From Amphibalanus amphitrite (lineage: Eukaryota; Arthropoda; Thecostraca; Balanomorpha; Balanidae), in the NCBI RefSeq assembly GCF_019059575.1, contig NW_024881700.1, positions 434,001 to 498,000 on the forward strand: 64,000 bases of DNA, read 5' to 3'. Shown piece by piece: positions 23,273 to 49,765 of this stretch. Below the pieces are notes generated by a model that saw only the letters and a list, made by a program, of their open reading frames with translations, was not told the DNA's origin and made no database searches. Each line of letters starts with the position of its first letter. Positions within the stretch are counted from its first letter, which is position 1. Made by a program: the position numbers and the translations under genes.

Positions 23273-24247
23273 TCCCAGAAGCCGTCAGAAGCCGTTCTAT
23301 GCTTTTTGCAGATGACACCAAGCTCTACCAGGAAGTGACCAGCCTCCAGGACGAGACTCTCCTCCAGATGACATTGATGCCTTGGGGCACTGGGCAGACA
23401 GATGGCAGCTTCCCTTTAACCAAGAAAAGTGTAAGCTGATGCACCTGGGATCCTCTAACGAATACTTTACCTACCAGATGAATGGATCCACCTTAGCTCA
23501 AGTGCACACGGAAAAGGATCTTGGACTTGTCATTGATGAAGACCTCAAGTTTCATGAACAGGTGGCAGCTGCAGTGGGTCGTGCAAACAGAGTTCTTGGT
23601 CTGGTGAAGAGGTCGTTCAAAGCCCTAGACAGTCGATCTTTGCCTCTCCTCTATCGGACTCTGGTGCGCCCTCACCTTGAGTACGCGAACGTGGTGTGGG
23701 GACCTACATTCAGATCGGACCAGGATGCCATTGAGAGGGTCCAGAGAAGAGCTACTTAGCTGGTTCGTCCCTTGCGTCACCTTCAGTACCAGGATCGACT
23801 TCGAGCCCTGAACCTCCCCTCCATGTACTATAGAAGGATGAGAGGAGACATGATAATGGCATACCAGATCCTGACAGGATGCCTGAGGGTGAGAGTAGCC
23901 GACCTCCTGCAGCTCGACACCTCAGATCGAACGCGTGGTCACCATCTAAAGCTGAAGAAGAGACGAGTGAACTCCCATCTTCGCCAGACCTCTTTCTGTC
24001 ACCGCATTGTTGACAGCTGGAACAGCCTCCCTGCAGATGTCGTCGCGGCACTGAGCTTGAACACATTCAAGAATCGTCTCGACAAGCTGTGGGCGAACAG
24101 GAAGTATACCCTGCGGACTGACCAAACATACGGTGCCAGAATGAGCTAAAGAGCTACATGGTTGATGTAAGGGAGAAGTAAATGACCGGATTCCTACAGG
24201 TCCTTGTTGACCGTCCTCAATCCGTAACCTCTATTCTATTCTATTCT
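23273..24247 (+). mobile_element. 5'-truncated CR1-like LINE (reverse transcriptase C-terminus)
   Basis: The sequence starts within reverse transcriptase as PEAVRSRSMLFADDTKLY, with the catalytic FADD at 23305-23316. A frameshift near 23365 moves it into the frame DIDALGHWADRWQL, then DLGLVIDEDLKFHEQ, LYRTLVRPHLEYANVVWGP and a long C-terminal part ending ARMS. An in-frame TAG at 23757-23759 replaces an expected residue before LVRPLRHLQYQDRL. The 3' end carries ATTCT repeats, which resembles the short 3' microsatellite tails of CR1-clade LINEs. A possible 7-bp target duplication (AATAAGA) lies at 23266-23272 and 24248-24254. The element is dead. Confidence 0.85.
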
Positions 24248-25062
24248 AATAAGAGGCACCTGAATGCCATTTGTACCGAGCTAATGGCTGAAGGTTGAGC
24301 TGAGGTGTGGCCAATGAAATGCAAATATTGATATAGGGAATATTGTTCAATTTCAATGTATGACGCCCAAGTGTATTGCTAACATTAAGCGAGATGCTAT
24401 GTTTGTGATCCCTGTAATTACATTTGTTTAAATTTAATATGCCACTTTCCAGAAAATGTGTTGTTGGTCATCTCCCCATGATGCCAATGCCAACAGTATT
24501 TTCATAATTTCAAATTTGAGGGACAATTAGGCCTCTTGCCTTCTGAATTTTTGTTGCATGATTCGTTCGAACTGTTTTCAATATTCTTTCAAGCTAACAA
24601 TTAAGTACGAATGATTGAGACAATTTTGAGCAGCCATTAGCCTTGAACTATTTGCTCGTATTGTGAATATGTGTGCCCATTGGTTTGAAATGTGTTCCGC
24701 CGCATCTGGATTTGTGTACAAAGTATTGAGTCTCGAACCTAAAGCATGATATATTTGGCCGGTGTAATTTTTTATGTAAAAATTTACATATGGTATTATT
24801 GTCAGCTTCAACTTTAAAGCAGCTATTTCAGTGTTAGGTTCAAAACTATGCAAAAAGTTGAATATTCTCTTGAATGAAAGGACACCTATCCATATAGCAC
24901 TCAGTGTTTTATTTGTTATTTTTACAAACACCCCAGGTTGGTGAGGGGGTCCAGATCTATAAAAACAAATATTTGTAATCCACTTTTAGCTCCTCAATCC
25001 TACAGGCATCAAAAGATGATCTATAATGCTTTCTCCACTGACCAGCACCACATCTTTTACAG

Positions 25063-25088
25063 AACCTGTCATCACAGCATATCTCACC
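25063..25088 (+). promoter_or_regulatory. ARPC5 5' UTR after a probable 3' splice site
   Basis: CATCTTTTACAG ends at 25062, a good acceptor with a pyrimidine tract. The 26 bases up to the start codon would be the end of the 5' UTR. The start context is CTCACCATGG, a strong initiation context. Confidence 0.5.
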
Positions 25089-25541
25089 ATGGCCAAGAAC
25101 ACGGCCAACCACGCATTCCGCAAGATCGACGTCGACCAGTACAACGAGGACCTGTACCGTGAGGAGGAGGCCGGCGACGCGGCCAACACTGGCCCCGACG
25201 AGGCGCAGCTGCAGCAGCTGCTGTCTGCGGGGAAGAACACGGACGCGCTGCAGTACGTGCTGCAGCAGGCGCCGGCCGGCAGCCGCAGCCAGGCGGCCAA
25301 GGACGCCGCCCTGCAGGCGGTGATGCGCGTCCTAACCGCCTTCCGGACGGCCGATATGGAGGCGGCCGTGCGCTCGCTCAGTCCCGACCAGTGCGACCTG
25401 CTCATGAAGTACGTGTACCGCGGCTTCGAGGTGCCCTGCGAGGGCAGCTCTGGCCAGCTGCTGGCGTGGCACGAGCGGCTCTATGCGGTCGGCGGCGTCG
25501 GGTCCATCGTCCGGGTGCTCACCGATAGGAAACGAGTGTGA
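25089..25541 (+). CDS. ARPC5: Actin-related protein 2/3 complex subunit 5 (p16-Arc)
   Basis: The frame encodes 150 residues, matching the family length (about 151). It starts MAKNTANHAFRKIDVDQY, followed by the acidic stretch REEEAG and GPDE. It ends with the family hallmarks DLLMKYVYRGFE, LAWHERLYAVGGVGSIVRVL and DRKRV. ARPC5 is an alpha-helical, non-catalytic subunit of the seven-protein Arp2/3 complex, which nucleates branched actin filaments in the cytoplasm; it bridges ARPC1 to the rest of the complex. The whole coding region is one exon here, whereas vertebrate genes are split, so an intron-loss or retrocopy origin is possible. The frame is intact and GC-rich in AT-rich surroundings. 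Earlier ATG or alternative-start extensions read into the AT-rich splice-site region and are unlikely. Confidence 0.93.
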   Translation: MAKNTANHAFRKIDVDQYNEDLYREEEAGDAANTGPDEAQLQQLLSAGKNTDALQYVLQQAPAGSRSQAAKDAALQAVMRVLTAFRTADMEAAVRSLSPDQCDLLMKYVYRGFEVPCEGSSGQLLAWHERLYAVGGVGSIVRVLTDRKRV

Positions 25542-26453
25542 GCGCTGAATGAGGTGAGACGGGGAGTCGGCTGGGCACGGGACGGGTCCGGTGGGAGGGA
25601 GGGGAGGGGTGGACGGTGAAGAAGCGGACAGCATGTCAGGATTTGTAGAGACCGACAGAACCTGTGGTGCTTGGAGGGGAGACGTTCTTAGACGTGGGAC
25701 GGGTTGGTGTTATACGATCACTGCTGCAGCGCTGCGGACGGTTCTGTATTCCTTAGCAATACGAAATTCAGCGTATAGGTCGCATTGTCATACTTGCTTT
25801 TAATGTTCCTCGCAGGCCCGATGAGCTGGCAGTGATGTCGAAAACCCGTTCTCATTCTTTTCTTTTCTTTTTTGTTGGTCGACATTAATTACGATTGGCA
25901 TGGTGGTTAAGTATTTTTTTTTTTTTTTTTTACAGTCATCAGATTGAATTGGTTTTCATGCTGATCCCTGTATTTGTACGACCCTTGAACGCCGTTTGTC
26001 GTCCGACGCGGACTTGTCGATTTGTCGAACCGGACGCGGTGCTGATAGCGGCTCGGCGACAGGAAATGTGTCGCGCCTCCTCCCTCCCCTCCCCTCGGGC
26101 CTCACACCCCGCCCCTCTGACAGAGCGTGCTGATCAACTGGAGATGCAGCCGGCGGCCAGCGGGCCCCGGAAGCCGCTCTGTCTAACAGACTGGAGCTGA
26201 GGCACGGGCCGCTCGCTGCACGGCTGGCCCTAGAAGGCTTGGTTCGTAACTTCACCGAGAGGCGGCATTGCGGGCGGCCGGTCAGAGCCGCCAGATTTCT
26301 GGACTGCTGAGCCGCACAGTGATGGCGAATGTATGGTGACCGGTGGGGTCAATGCCAAGCCCGATCGTTCGTGATTCTGTAGCTCTAATTGTTATCTTAT
26401 TATACTGCTTATAATGCATATGTCAGAAATCGTGATTCCTGTGGGTTTTATAC

Positions 26454-26459
26454 AATAAA
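26454..26459 (+). terminator. Probable ARPC5 poly(A) signal
   Basis: AATAAA is followed within 15-50 bp by GT-rich sequence (TTTGTTTCGG and GTAGTGCTGTCGTGGG). This gives a 3' UTR of about 0.9 kb and no competing gene lies between. Confidence 0.55.
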
Positions 26460-26769
26460 CAATTTGTTTCGGACTTGGGAGTAGTGCTGTCGTGGGAAGT
26501 GTGCTGAAGATGATGAGCAATACGCCACTCCAACGCAGATTTATCAGCGAGTGGACGTGACAAGTCACCGCTGTGACGTTTAAAGGCCATGGTCACATCT
26601 TACGAATGCCACTTAGGATCTTGCCGGTCTCATCTCAACGCAGTGCGCAAAGGACAGGACACTACGGGCAGTCACTTCGATGAGCAGGCATTCATGCCCA
26701 GTGCCTACTGCCCACTCTAGCCGCAGCTACGGAAGAACCGTGACCTAAACACACAATACACATTAAAGA

Positions 26770-26775
26770 TTTATT
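26770..26775 (-). terminator. Probable protein kinase C poly(A) signal
   Basis: On the minus strand this reads AATAAA, followed ~15 nt later by the GT-rich stretch TGTGTATTGTGTGTTTAGG. It lies ~310 bp from the ARPC5 signal, so the two genes converge. Confidence 0.55.
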
Positions 26776-27625
26776 AAAGTTCGGATCTGCCAAACAGAGA
26801 TACAGTAGATACATAGAATAGCAAAGGTCTTCGCACGAACTGAAGTGGGCGCCGAGTGGAGCAGGTGGCCGCTCAGCTGAGATCGCGCCCGGCGCGCCGC
26901 CGCCTGGCGCACGCGCGCGCGCGCTAAAGACCGCCGCTCTGACTAGTAAGGGGGGAGGGGGAGGGCGGCGGCGGCCGGCCCGACCGCGCGCCGCCGCCGC
27001 CCCAACACCTAACAACAACCACACGGCTACACGGACACTGAATAGACGGCCGGGGCGGCGGTGGGAGGGGCGCGGCCGCCCCCCGCGCCGTGGGGAGACG
27101 CGGCCGGGAGGCGGCGTCCGCGCGCCCGGCCCACCGACACGCTCGCGCGCGCACGCACACACAACGACGACTAACGCGCTCTCACGCGGCGGCGGGCGGC
27201 CCTACCGGAGCGCCAGGTACGGGCGGCGGCCGCCGCGGCGCCCGCGCGCCGTGCCCGCTCCGGCGCCAATAGAAAACGCGGCGAAACGTCCGCAAAACCA
27301 AGTAGCAAAACACAACCGCTCTAAAAGTATAACAAATCCAGTAGGCGTGGGCGGGGCGCCGACGAGGCGCCGGTGGCGGCTGAGACGCAGTCGGTCTGCA
27401 GTCGACGACCGGCAGGCGCGACACAGGACACCAGCAACGGCTACAACACGGCTGGGGGACGGGACGGGGGGACGGGCAGCAGCGCACAGATGGCGAGACA
27501 GAGGGACTGCGAGGGCAGGGGGACAGAGACGGGAGTCAGACGGGCAGCAGACACCGACAGGCGTGAAGACTAGCTGAGGGCCCGCTCTGGGGCTGGCCGT
27601 GTGCGCTTGGACCGGCGCCGGGCGC
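26776..27625 (-). other. Probable 3' UTR of the protein kinase C gene, very GC-rich
   Basis: This lies between the kinase stop codon and its likely poly(A) signal. The part 26880-27600 is strongly GC-rich with runs of CGCGCG and CCGCCGCC. Long open frames here on both strands are a consequence of the base composition and match nothing known. Confidence 0.5.
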
Positions 27626-43861
<16,236 letters not shown>

Positions 43862-44356
43862 GGGGATGATGCACGAAGTCCAACGATAAAAAAGAGTATG
43901 TATCACAGCTTAGACGCATTCACAAGCATTCTGAAGCACACTTCAATCTTCCATTTCCACGGAGCTCGCGGGCACACTATTTTCCCGATAATCAGATCAC
44001 TGTCGCCCGCGACGGTCACAGACACACAACAAAGTCGTCACACACCGCCTCGATTATATTCGATCCACCCATTCCATCTCCTCTGCCTGAGTTTTCTCCA
44101 GTTTTCACAAAATGATGCCAGACAACAAGTTCAGCTATAAATCCGACTAAATGGCCTGAAGACTGCTAAGTGAAAAAGCAAAATTTTTGCACAAACAAAC
44201 AAAGATAAACTCATTTCTTTGTCAAAAAACTAAAATCAAGACTTTTGTGGCTAATTCAAATATGTTTTGAAAAATTAATGGTGAAAAGTAGTCTAAAACA
44301 TAGTTCAAAATCAGGCAAATGAAAACAACTAGAATCAGAAAGCATCATACCAAAAC
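43862..44356. promoter_or_regulatory. Shared divergent promoter region of PKC and ISCA2
   Basis: The two start codons face away from each other across 495 bp, so one region must hold both promoters unless either gene has remote 5' exons. It contains a GC-rich patch (GCTCGCGGGCACAC and GTCGCCCGCGACGG at ~43970-44020) and no clear TATA box at a credible distance from either start. Confidence 0.5.
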
Positions 44357-45940
44357 ATGGCGGCCTGCACGGCGCAGGGTCTTGCGCGCAGGATTCTCAG
44401 CCAGGCACTCTTTGCTAGGACAAGGTAAGATTAAGAATATATTTTTGTTTTCTTTAACATCTTTTGATCTTTATCGGCACAAAGTTGTGATGGAATGGAT
44501 GATACATTATTGTTCATAGCTAAAAGATGTTTGTCGTAATTGTAGCAAGTGCGCAATTTCTGAAACATCCTTGGTTTTGGGATTGTTTACAATTGATTTT
44601 AGCTTACGGAGAGAGCTAATTGGGTATATGTCGTAATTTTAATGAATTTCATGCTTTCAAATGTTTTATTTGTTTGTTTGTTCATTTAAGATTGCCTACA
44701 TTTTTGGTGAGAAATCAAAATGCTTCGGACTGGTGAATGCCCATTTCGTTATGCAAGTAGGTTGCTGATCTTATGGCGATTTGAGCTGGCTTACGAGCTA
44801 AGCATTCTTTTATTCAATATGATGTTTAAAAATTTATCATCTTCATAAGAAGAGCAGTTTGACAGTGCAAGTGAAGATTAGAGATCCTGTCCACATTAAA
44901 CATGTGCACCACCTTTGCTCATTTAGTTTAACATTTGTAATGGACCTATGATGCCTTCTTGTCATTCATGCATTGGAATAATGTGAGTCTGGTGCTTACT
45001 TTATTATATGGTCAAATCTTTTAATATTGGCCAGGTAGGTCAGATATATACCTAAACAGTATTTAAATAATTGAGATAATGACAATTTAGGTATTCAATA
45101 CTTAAAATAATATTTTTAAAGTAAATGAATTAGGCAAATAATTAGGTAAATCAGGCTAAAGCTAATTGGGATTGGGGCATTAACTTTTTTTTAAATAGTA
45201 AAAAGAAATATTTCACATTTGTAAACATGGCCATCATTTTCTGCAATGATAAATTATTACTTATCCAGGAAGTAGCTGAATGGTTTATATCATAGCAATA
45301 TCTCTCTCCCTCTTAGAAAATGCTAGGTAGATATGAACAAGAGAATATTTTATGTTCATCATCCAGCTAAATTTCCAATAACCTCTTCCTGTTTCCTGTT
45401 TTTCCTGTCTTTCAAAAACATCTAACCAAATTGAACCATAAATGTGGACATTTGAAATGGGTATTTCAAAGCCAAACATCACTCTGAACCAGCATCAGCA
45501 CCCTGTCATTTTGTTCTGTTGCTCTTTGCAGGCTGCCTGTCATCTCCAGTCGCCTCTTCAGTGCAGAGTCAGCGTCTGACGCGCCGTCGCCGGCGGCTTC
45601 TGCGGCCAGTGTGCGGCTGAGTGACGCGTGTGTGCAGCAGCTGCGCCGGCTGGCGGCCGATGGCTCGGCGCTGCGGCTCGCCGTTGATGGCGGCGGCTGC
45701 TCGGGCTTCCAGTACGTGTTCAGCCTGGCCGATCTGGACGCGCCGCTGGGGCCGGACGACGTGGCCGTAGAGCGGGACGGCGCGCGCGTGCTGGTGGACG
45801 CCGTGTCTCTGGAGTACATCCGCGGCGCCACGGTCGACTACCACGAGGAGCTGATCCGGTCTGCGTTCCGCATCATCGACAATCCGCAGTCGGAGCAGGG
45901 CTGCTCGTGTGGCGCCTCGTTCTCAATCAAGATCGAATAG
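44357..45940 (+). CDS. ISCA2: Iron-sulphur cluster assembly 2, mitochondrial (two exons)
   Basis: Exons 44357-44424 and 45532-45940 join through an AG|G arginine codon (donor CAAG|GTAAGA, acceptor CTCTTTGCAG) into 158 residues. ISCA2 is an A-type Fe-S carrier of the HesB/IscA family. In mitochondria it works with ISCA1 and IBA57 to make 4Fe-4S clusters for aconitase, lipoate synthase and respiratory complexes. The N-terminus (MAACTAQGLARRILSQALFARTR) is Arg-rich and lacks acids, as a mitochondrial presequence should. The core shows LAVDGGGCSGFQYVF with the first cluster cysteine, and GCSCGASF with the two C-terminal cysteines. The start follows CCAAAACATGG, a good context. It is divergent from the PKC gene. 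The length is close to human ISCA2 (154). Confidence 0.94.
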
Positions 45941-48900
45941 TGATCGCTGCCTTATGCTTGCGAGGTGTTGAGGTTGATCGAGGCTCCAGAGGAAGAATGT
46001 GGACAACGGTGTTGTCAGTTCTCACACTGGTGAGAGCCAGTGGCGATGCCCATGTTATAGCTCATTAGAAAATTTTATTGTGGCGTTGGAGCTTGAAGAG
46101 GAGGATGGTCGTTACTGTCATGTCAATTTTGATTTACCTAACAGGGACTGGTAACGAGTGTCAAGGTGCTAGCGCTTCTAGCACTGGTCACTTCCGCTAT
46201 TCTGTGACTGCTATGCAGTGTGCATCGGATATTCCCGCTACTAGTGTATGTTCGCTAATGTGATATTTTCCGAGTCACGATAGCTGTGGTTATAACAGTG
46301 TGACTCGCATGTGTGTGCAATGGCAATGAGCATGTCAATGAAACTGATCAGTGATCACCCCATGGCCGTGGATGTCATTTGAATCAGAACGACAAACTCA
46401 GCGACCTTCTTCTTTCTTTGCTCCATGGTGGCTTCTTGCAGTCACACAGTTAGGAAACGACCCAGCGGTTTAGTCAAGTTCTATGGTACTGTGTCACCGA
46501 GCTCAGTGGCTTTGCGGCGGGCACCGCTCGAGCCATGGGGAGGGAGGGGGACCGGTCGATGTGTGGGGCGCCCGCGGCTCATGCGGGTGGGCAGACGGTG
46601 TCGGTCGGTGACCCGGGGACAGGTGTAGGTGGGGTGGGGGTAGCACTGCCAGTCTCGGTAACCCGCGGGGAACAACGGAAACATGAGACGAGGCTCGAAA
46701 GTTGACTCGAAAGGCCGTCGTCGGTAAAAGTCTTAGTTTGCGAAAAAGTTATGCCGATGTGTAGACTGCTTCATAAGTAGTACGTAATGGTCTATTGCCG
46801 ATAGAGCCAAATGTCGCGGGGTCTTGGATTTCGGAAGGCTGACAATGAGTGTAAAATATAAGCATGGATGCATCGTTATCGTAGTCCATGCACGAGACTT
46901 GCACTCAGTGGCGCAATGAAGATAATCTTCTAGAATAAAGCGTCGAGCTGCGTCACATCCGTCCATCTTACCGCCACCCATGACCCATGTCCGTTCGGCC
47001 AATGTGATAAGAGGACGTCAATGACCTGAAAGTCGAGGAATAGGTCGCTCTGTTCCTCAGCAGGAAACCGCTCGACTCGGAAGTTCGGGCGTCCCGGCGG
47101 CGGGCCGCACGGTCCGAGCTACAGTCCATGAGCTCGGCTGGCGCCTGACGCCGTGGACAGCCGGCCAGTGTCGCGTGGGGGCGGGACGGGGCACTCCAGT
47201 GAGTCAGCCGCGTCGCCTTCCGTCCAGGGGCGCGGTGTCCGTCACGGTGCGGCTGTATACCGCCGCCCCTCCCCCCCCCCCCCGCCCCCGGACCCGCAGA
47301 CACCACTGTCTGCGCCAGCGGGCCGCGCCCGCTTCCGGTCGGCGCTGGACCGTTTCGGCCACGGCCAAGGTCAGCCTGGCTCCTTCACAGCCCCGCCCCG
47401 CTCCCCGTGACTGGCGGAGAGTGTAACACAGGCATCACCTGGCGGAAGCCGGTAACATATCCGCCATCGCTGAGAAGCCAACATCGTCTCGCTCCACGCG
47501 GGGGAACGCGTATTTGTTTGTAACACGGGCCTCAGTCAGGTGTAGTGTCATGACTTCACCTATGTGAGGCACCGCCGTCATGAGCAGCAGAGGGTGGGTA
47601 TGTGCGCAGAGGATGGATATGGTATGCAGCGCAGACGTGACCCGTGAGCGATAGATGTTGACGTGGCTGACCTCTGACCGTGAGCTGACCGGGGCCGTGA
47701 GCCCATTAGCCAGACATCGCGTCAGGGTGTCTGACGCATCGGATTGAAATTCGCGAAGGCGCGATGGTGAATCGAAACATGCCTGAGGCACAGGGGACAA
47801 TGGGACGGAAATCGGACGGGGGGAGCTAGGTATCTAATCGAAACATAGTGAAAATCGTGACTCACGAGCCAGAACGAAATCAGGAGGGAAAAAGAGCCGG
47901 TGGGGTGGGGGGGGGAGACTTGAGTCGGGAGGCCGGAGGGTCTTCGATCAGCAAGCCTTCTTGCCCCGCCCCCACACACATCCGTCCAAACGCACAGCCG
48001 CCGCATTGCCTGAGAGAATTTCTAACGAGCTCGGAGACGAGAGACGGTACGTAACACCGGGGACTTGCGCTCCACATCTCGGAAGATGACATCAGACGGG
48101 AAAGTGCGCACGCCCGGTATTTGACGATACGCGTTTCAATGTAGCCGGGGAGGCCCATCAACTTCTCGAATCAGACTGCAATGCTGATGTGACGCGATCA
48201 AAAGTCCTGTTGCGCTATGTGACAGCACATCAGTGCGAGAGTGACGCACGGGTGCTATTTTTAGCCTCTGGGTGCTACCGTGAGGGGGTGAGTTTCTCGA
48301 TTTAGCGTGGATTTCCCATCATCTCGTCACAGCGCCGCCACAAGAGCGTCACCCGGCGGAGAAGTGACGTAACGACTCTGACCGCCGCTGAGGAGACTGA
48401 CATCCTCAGTCCGCCCTCCTCTCAATGGACTGGGACACTAAGAGCTACGCGCTTACTACATGTACACGGTTCACCGAACACCAGCCAACATGGCTATAAC
48501 AGCGTATATTTCGCACATCGTCGCACTTAGCGGCGTTGCAGTAGACACTAGACAGTACACATGCTGTTGAGTTATAATACGGCATAAACAAACAAAAAAC
48601 TTTAGAATAACGAAAGTGAATATTTTCCCACGCTTCCGGAAGGTCATAAAATTGTTTATAACAATTCGGAATAAAATGTTATGGATACGTTCAAACGCCC
48701 GCGGCGTATCACTTTCTCCTTTCACGCGGCGAATACATCGTATGCAAAATATCCAGCTGAGGCCAAGGTTATATCACACTTATTATGGTGGAGTGACTTG
48801 ATAAACATATCATAGCAGGGAACCGAAAATCAATTGGAAAGCCAAGCGACCCATGGGTGCAGCTTACGCATAATCGATAAATGAGATTCCTGCATGCAGT

Positions 48901-49765
48901 ACGAAATCGAAGTAAAACAAAGCTCAACGTTCATAGTCTCGCATAACTCATCACGATATCACCGTACAAGAAAATAACTACATTTATAGCAAGCATGGCG
49001 TGGAATAATCAGAGTGCAATCATAGCATGTCGATCCCTCCACAGTGATAGCAATATTCAGTACAGAAAAAACCTCATCCAGCGGCACAATGCACCAGCAA
49101 CTCACCCAAACCCAGGCAGCCTAAAACCACGGAAGCTAACGCGATATATAGGGCCTTGGCTGACGCCACATCACAAGCGAATTTCACGTCACCAGCCAAA
49201 GCCCTGCGTGTCAGCGCTTGTCATGTTCTCTCGAAGTAGACGCATCACGTAGAGTCGCCTCCTAGATCGCTGTGAGGTGCAACCAGCATTAGTTCAGTCC
49301 CCCCTCCCCCTTCAGAAAGCCATCAGACTTCGTTACCTCGCTCCAGTCGTTGTCACGTGACTTTGGGCTATGGTCATGTGAGGTCAGGGCTCTGATTACC
49401 GGCGCTACAGCCCAGCTCATATCACGTGACCACCGTCCGGTGCCACATCAGAGCCCTCATCTCAGTTCATACGTGACAGTACACGAGCCCGTCAGTTGTG
49501 ACATCACCATGACTCAGTCATGTAGGCAAGGAGGATTTTCCTGGCGATAAATCACTGTCCTACCTCACCCAATAATGTGCCACCTCCACCATTTTACCTT
49601 GCTTTGGAATGTGGCTTAGACTAGCGCCATTTCGTTACCTTCTCCCGGAGAATGTGTGTACAGCCTCGAGGCCGTTGTGCTTGCCATCCTAACAATCCCT
49701 CAGTCCTTCTTTCATCTTTCAACCGTCACAGCTTGTCCCACGTCTCCACCGCTCTCCTCCCGCGG
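45941..49765. other. ISCA2 3' flank and intergenic DNA, no further gene seen
   Basis: The only plus-strand AATAAA noted downstream of ISCA2 is at 46934-46939, ~1 kb after the stop; a nearer signal was not found. GC-rich DNA with a C16 tract (~47268-47283) lies at 46480-47430. No convincing coding region was found. The left end of the PPP1R21 3' UTR must lie in the right part of this stretch, but no minus-strand AATAAA was identified. Confidence 0.4.

Noticed and set aside
26690..27580. Arg/Pro/Gly-rich frames downstream of PKC
   Set aside because: A product of very GC-rich DNA in the probable 3' UTR, with no recognisable domain.
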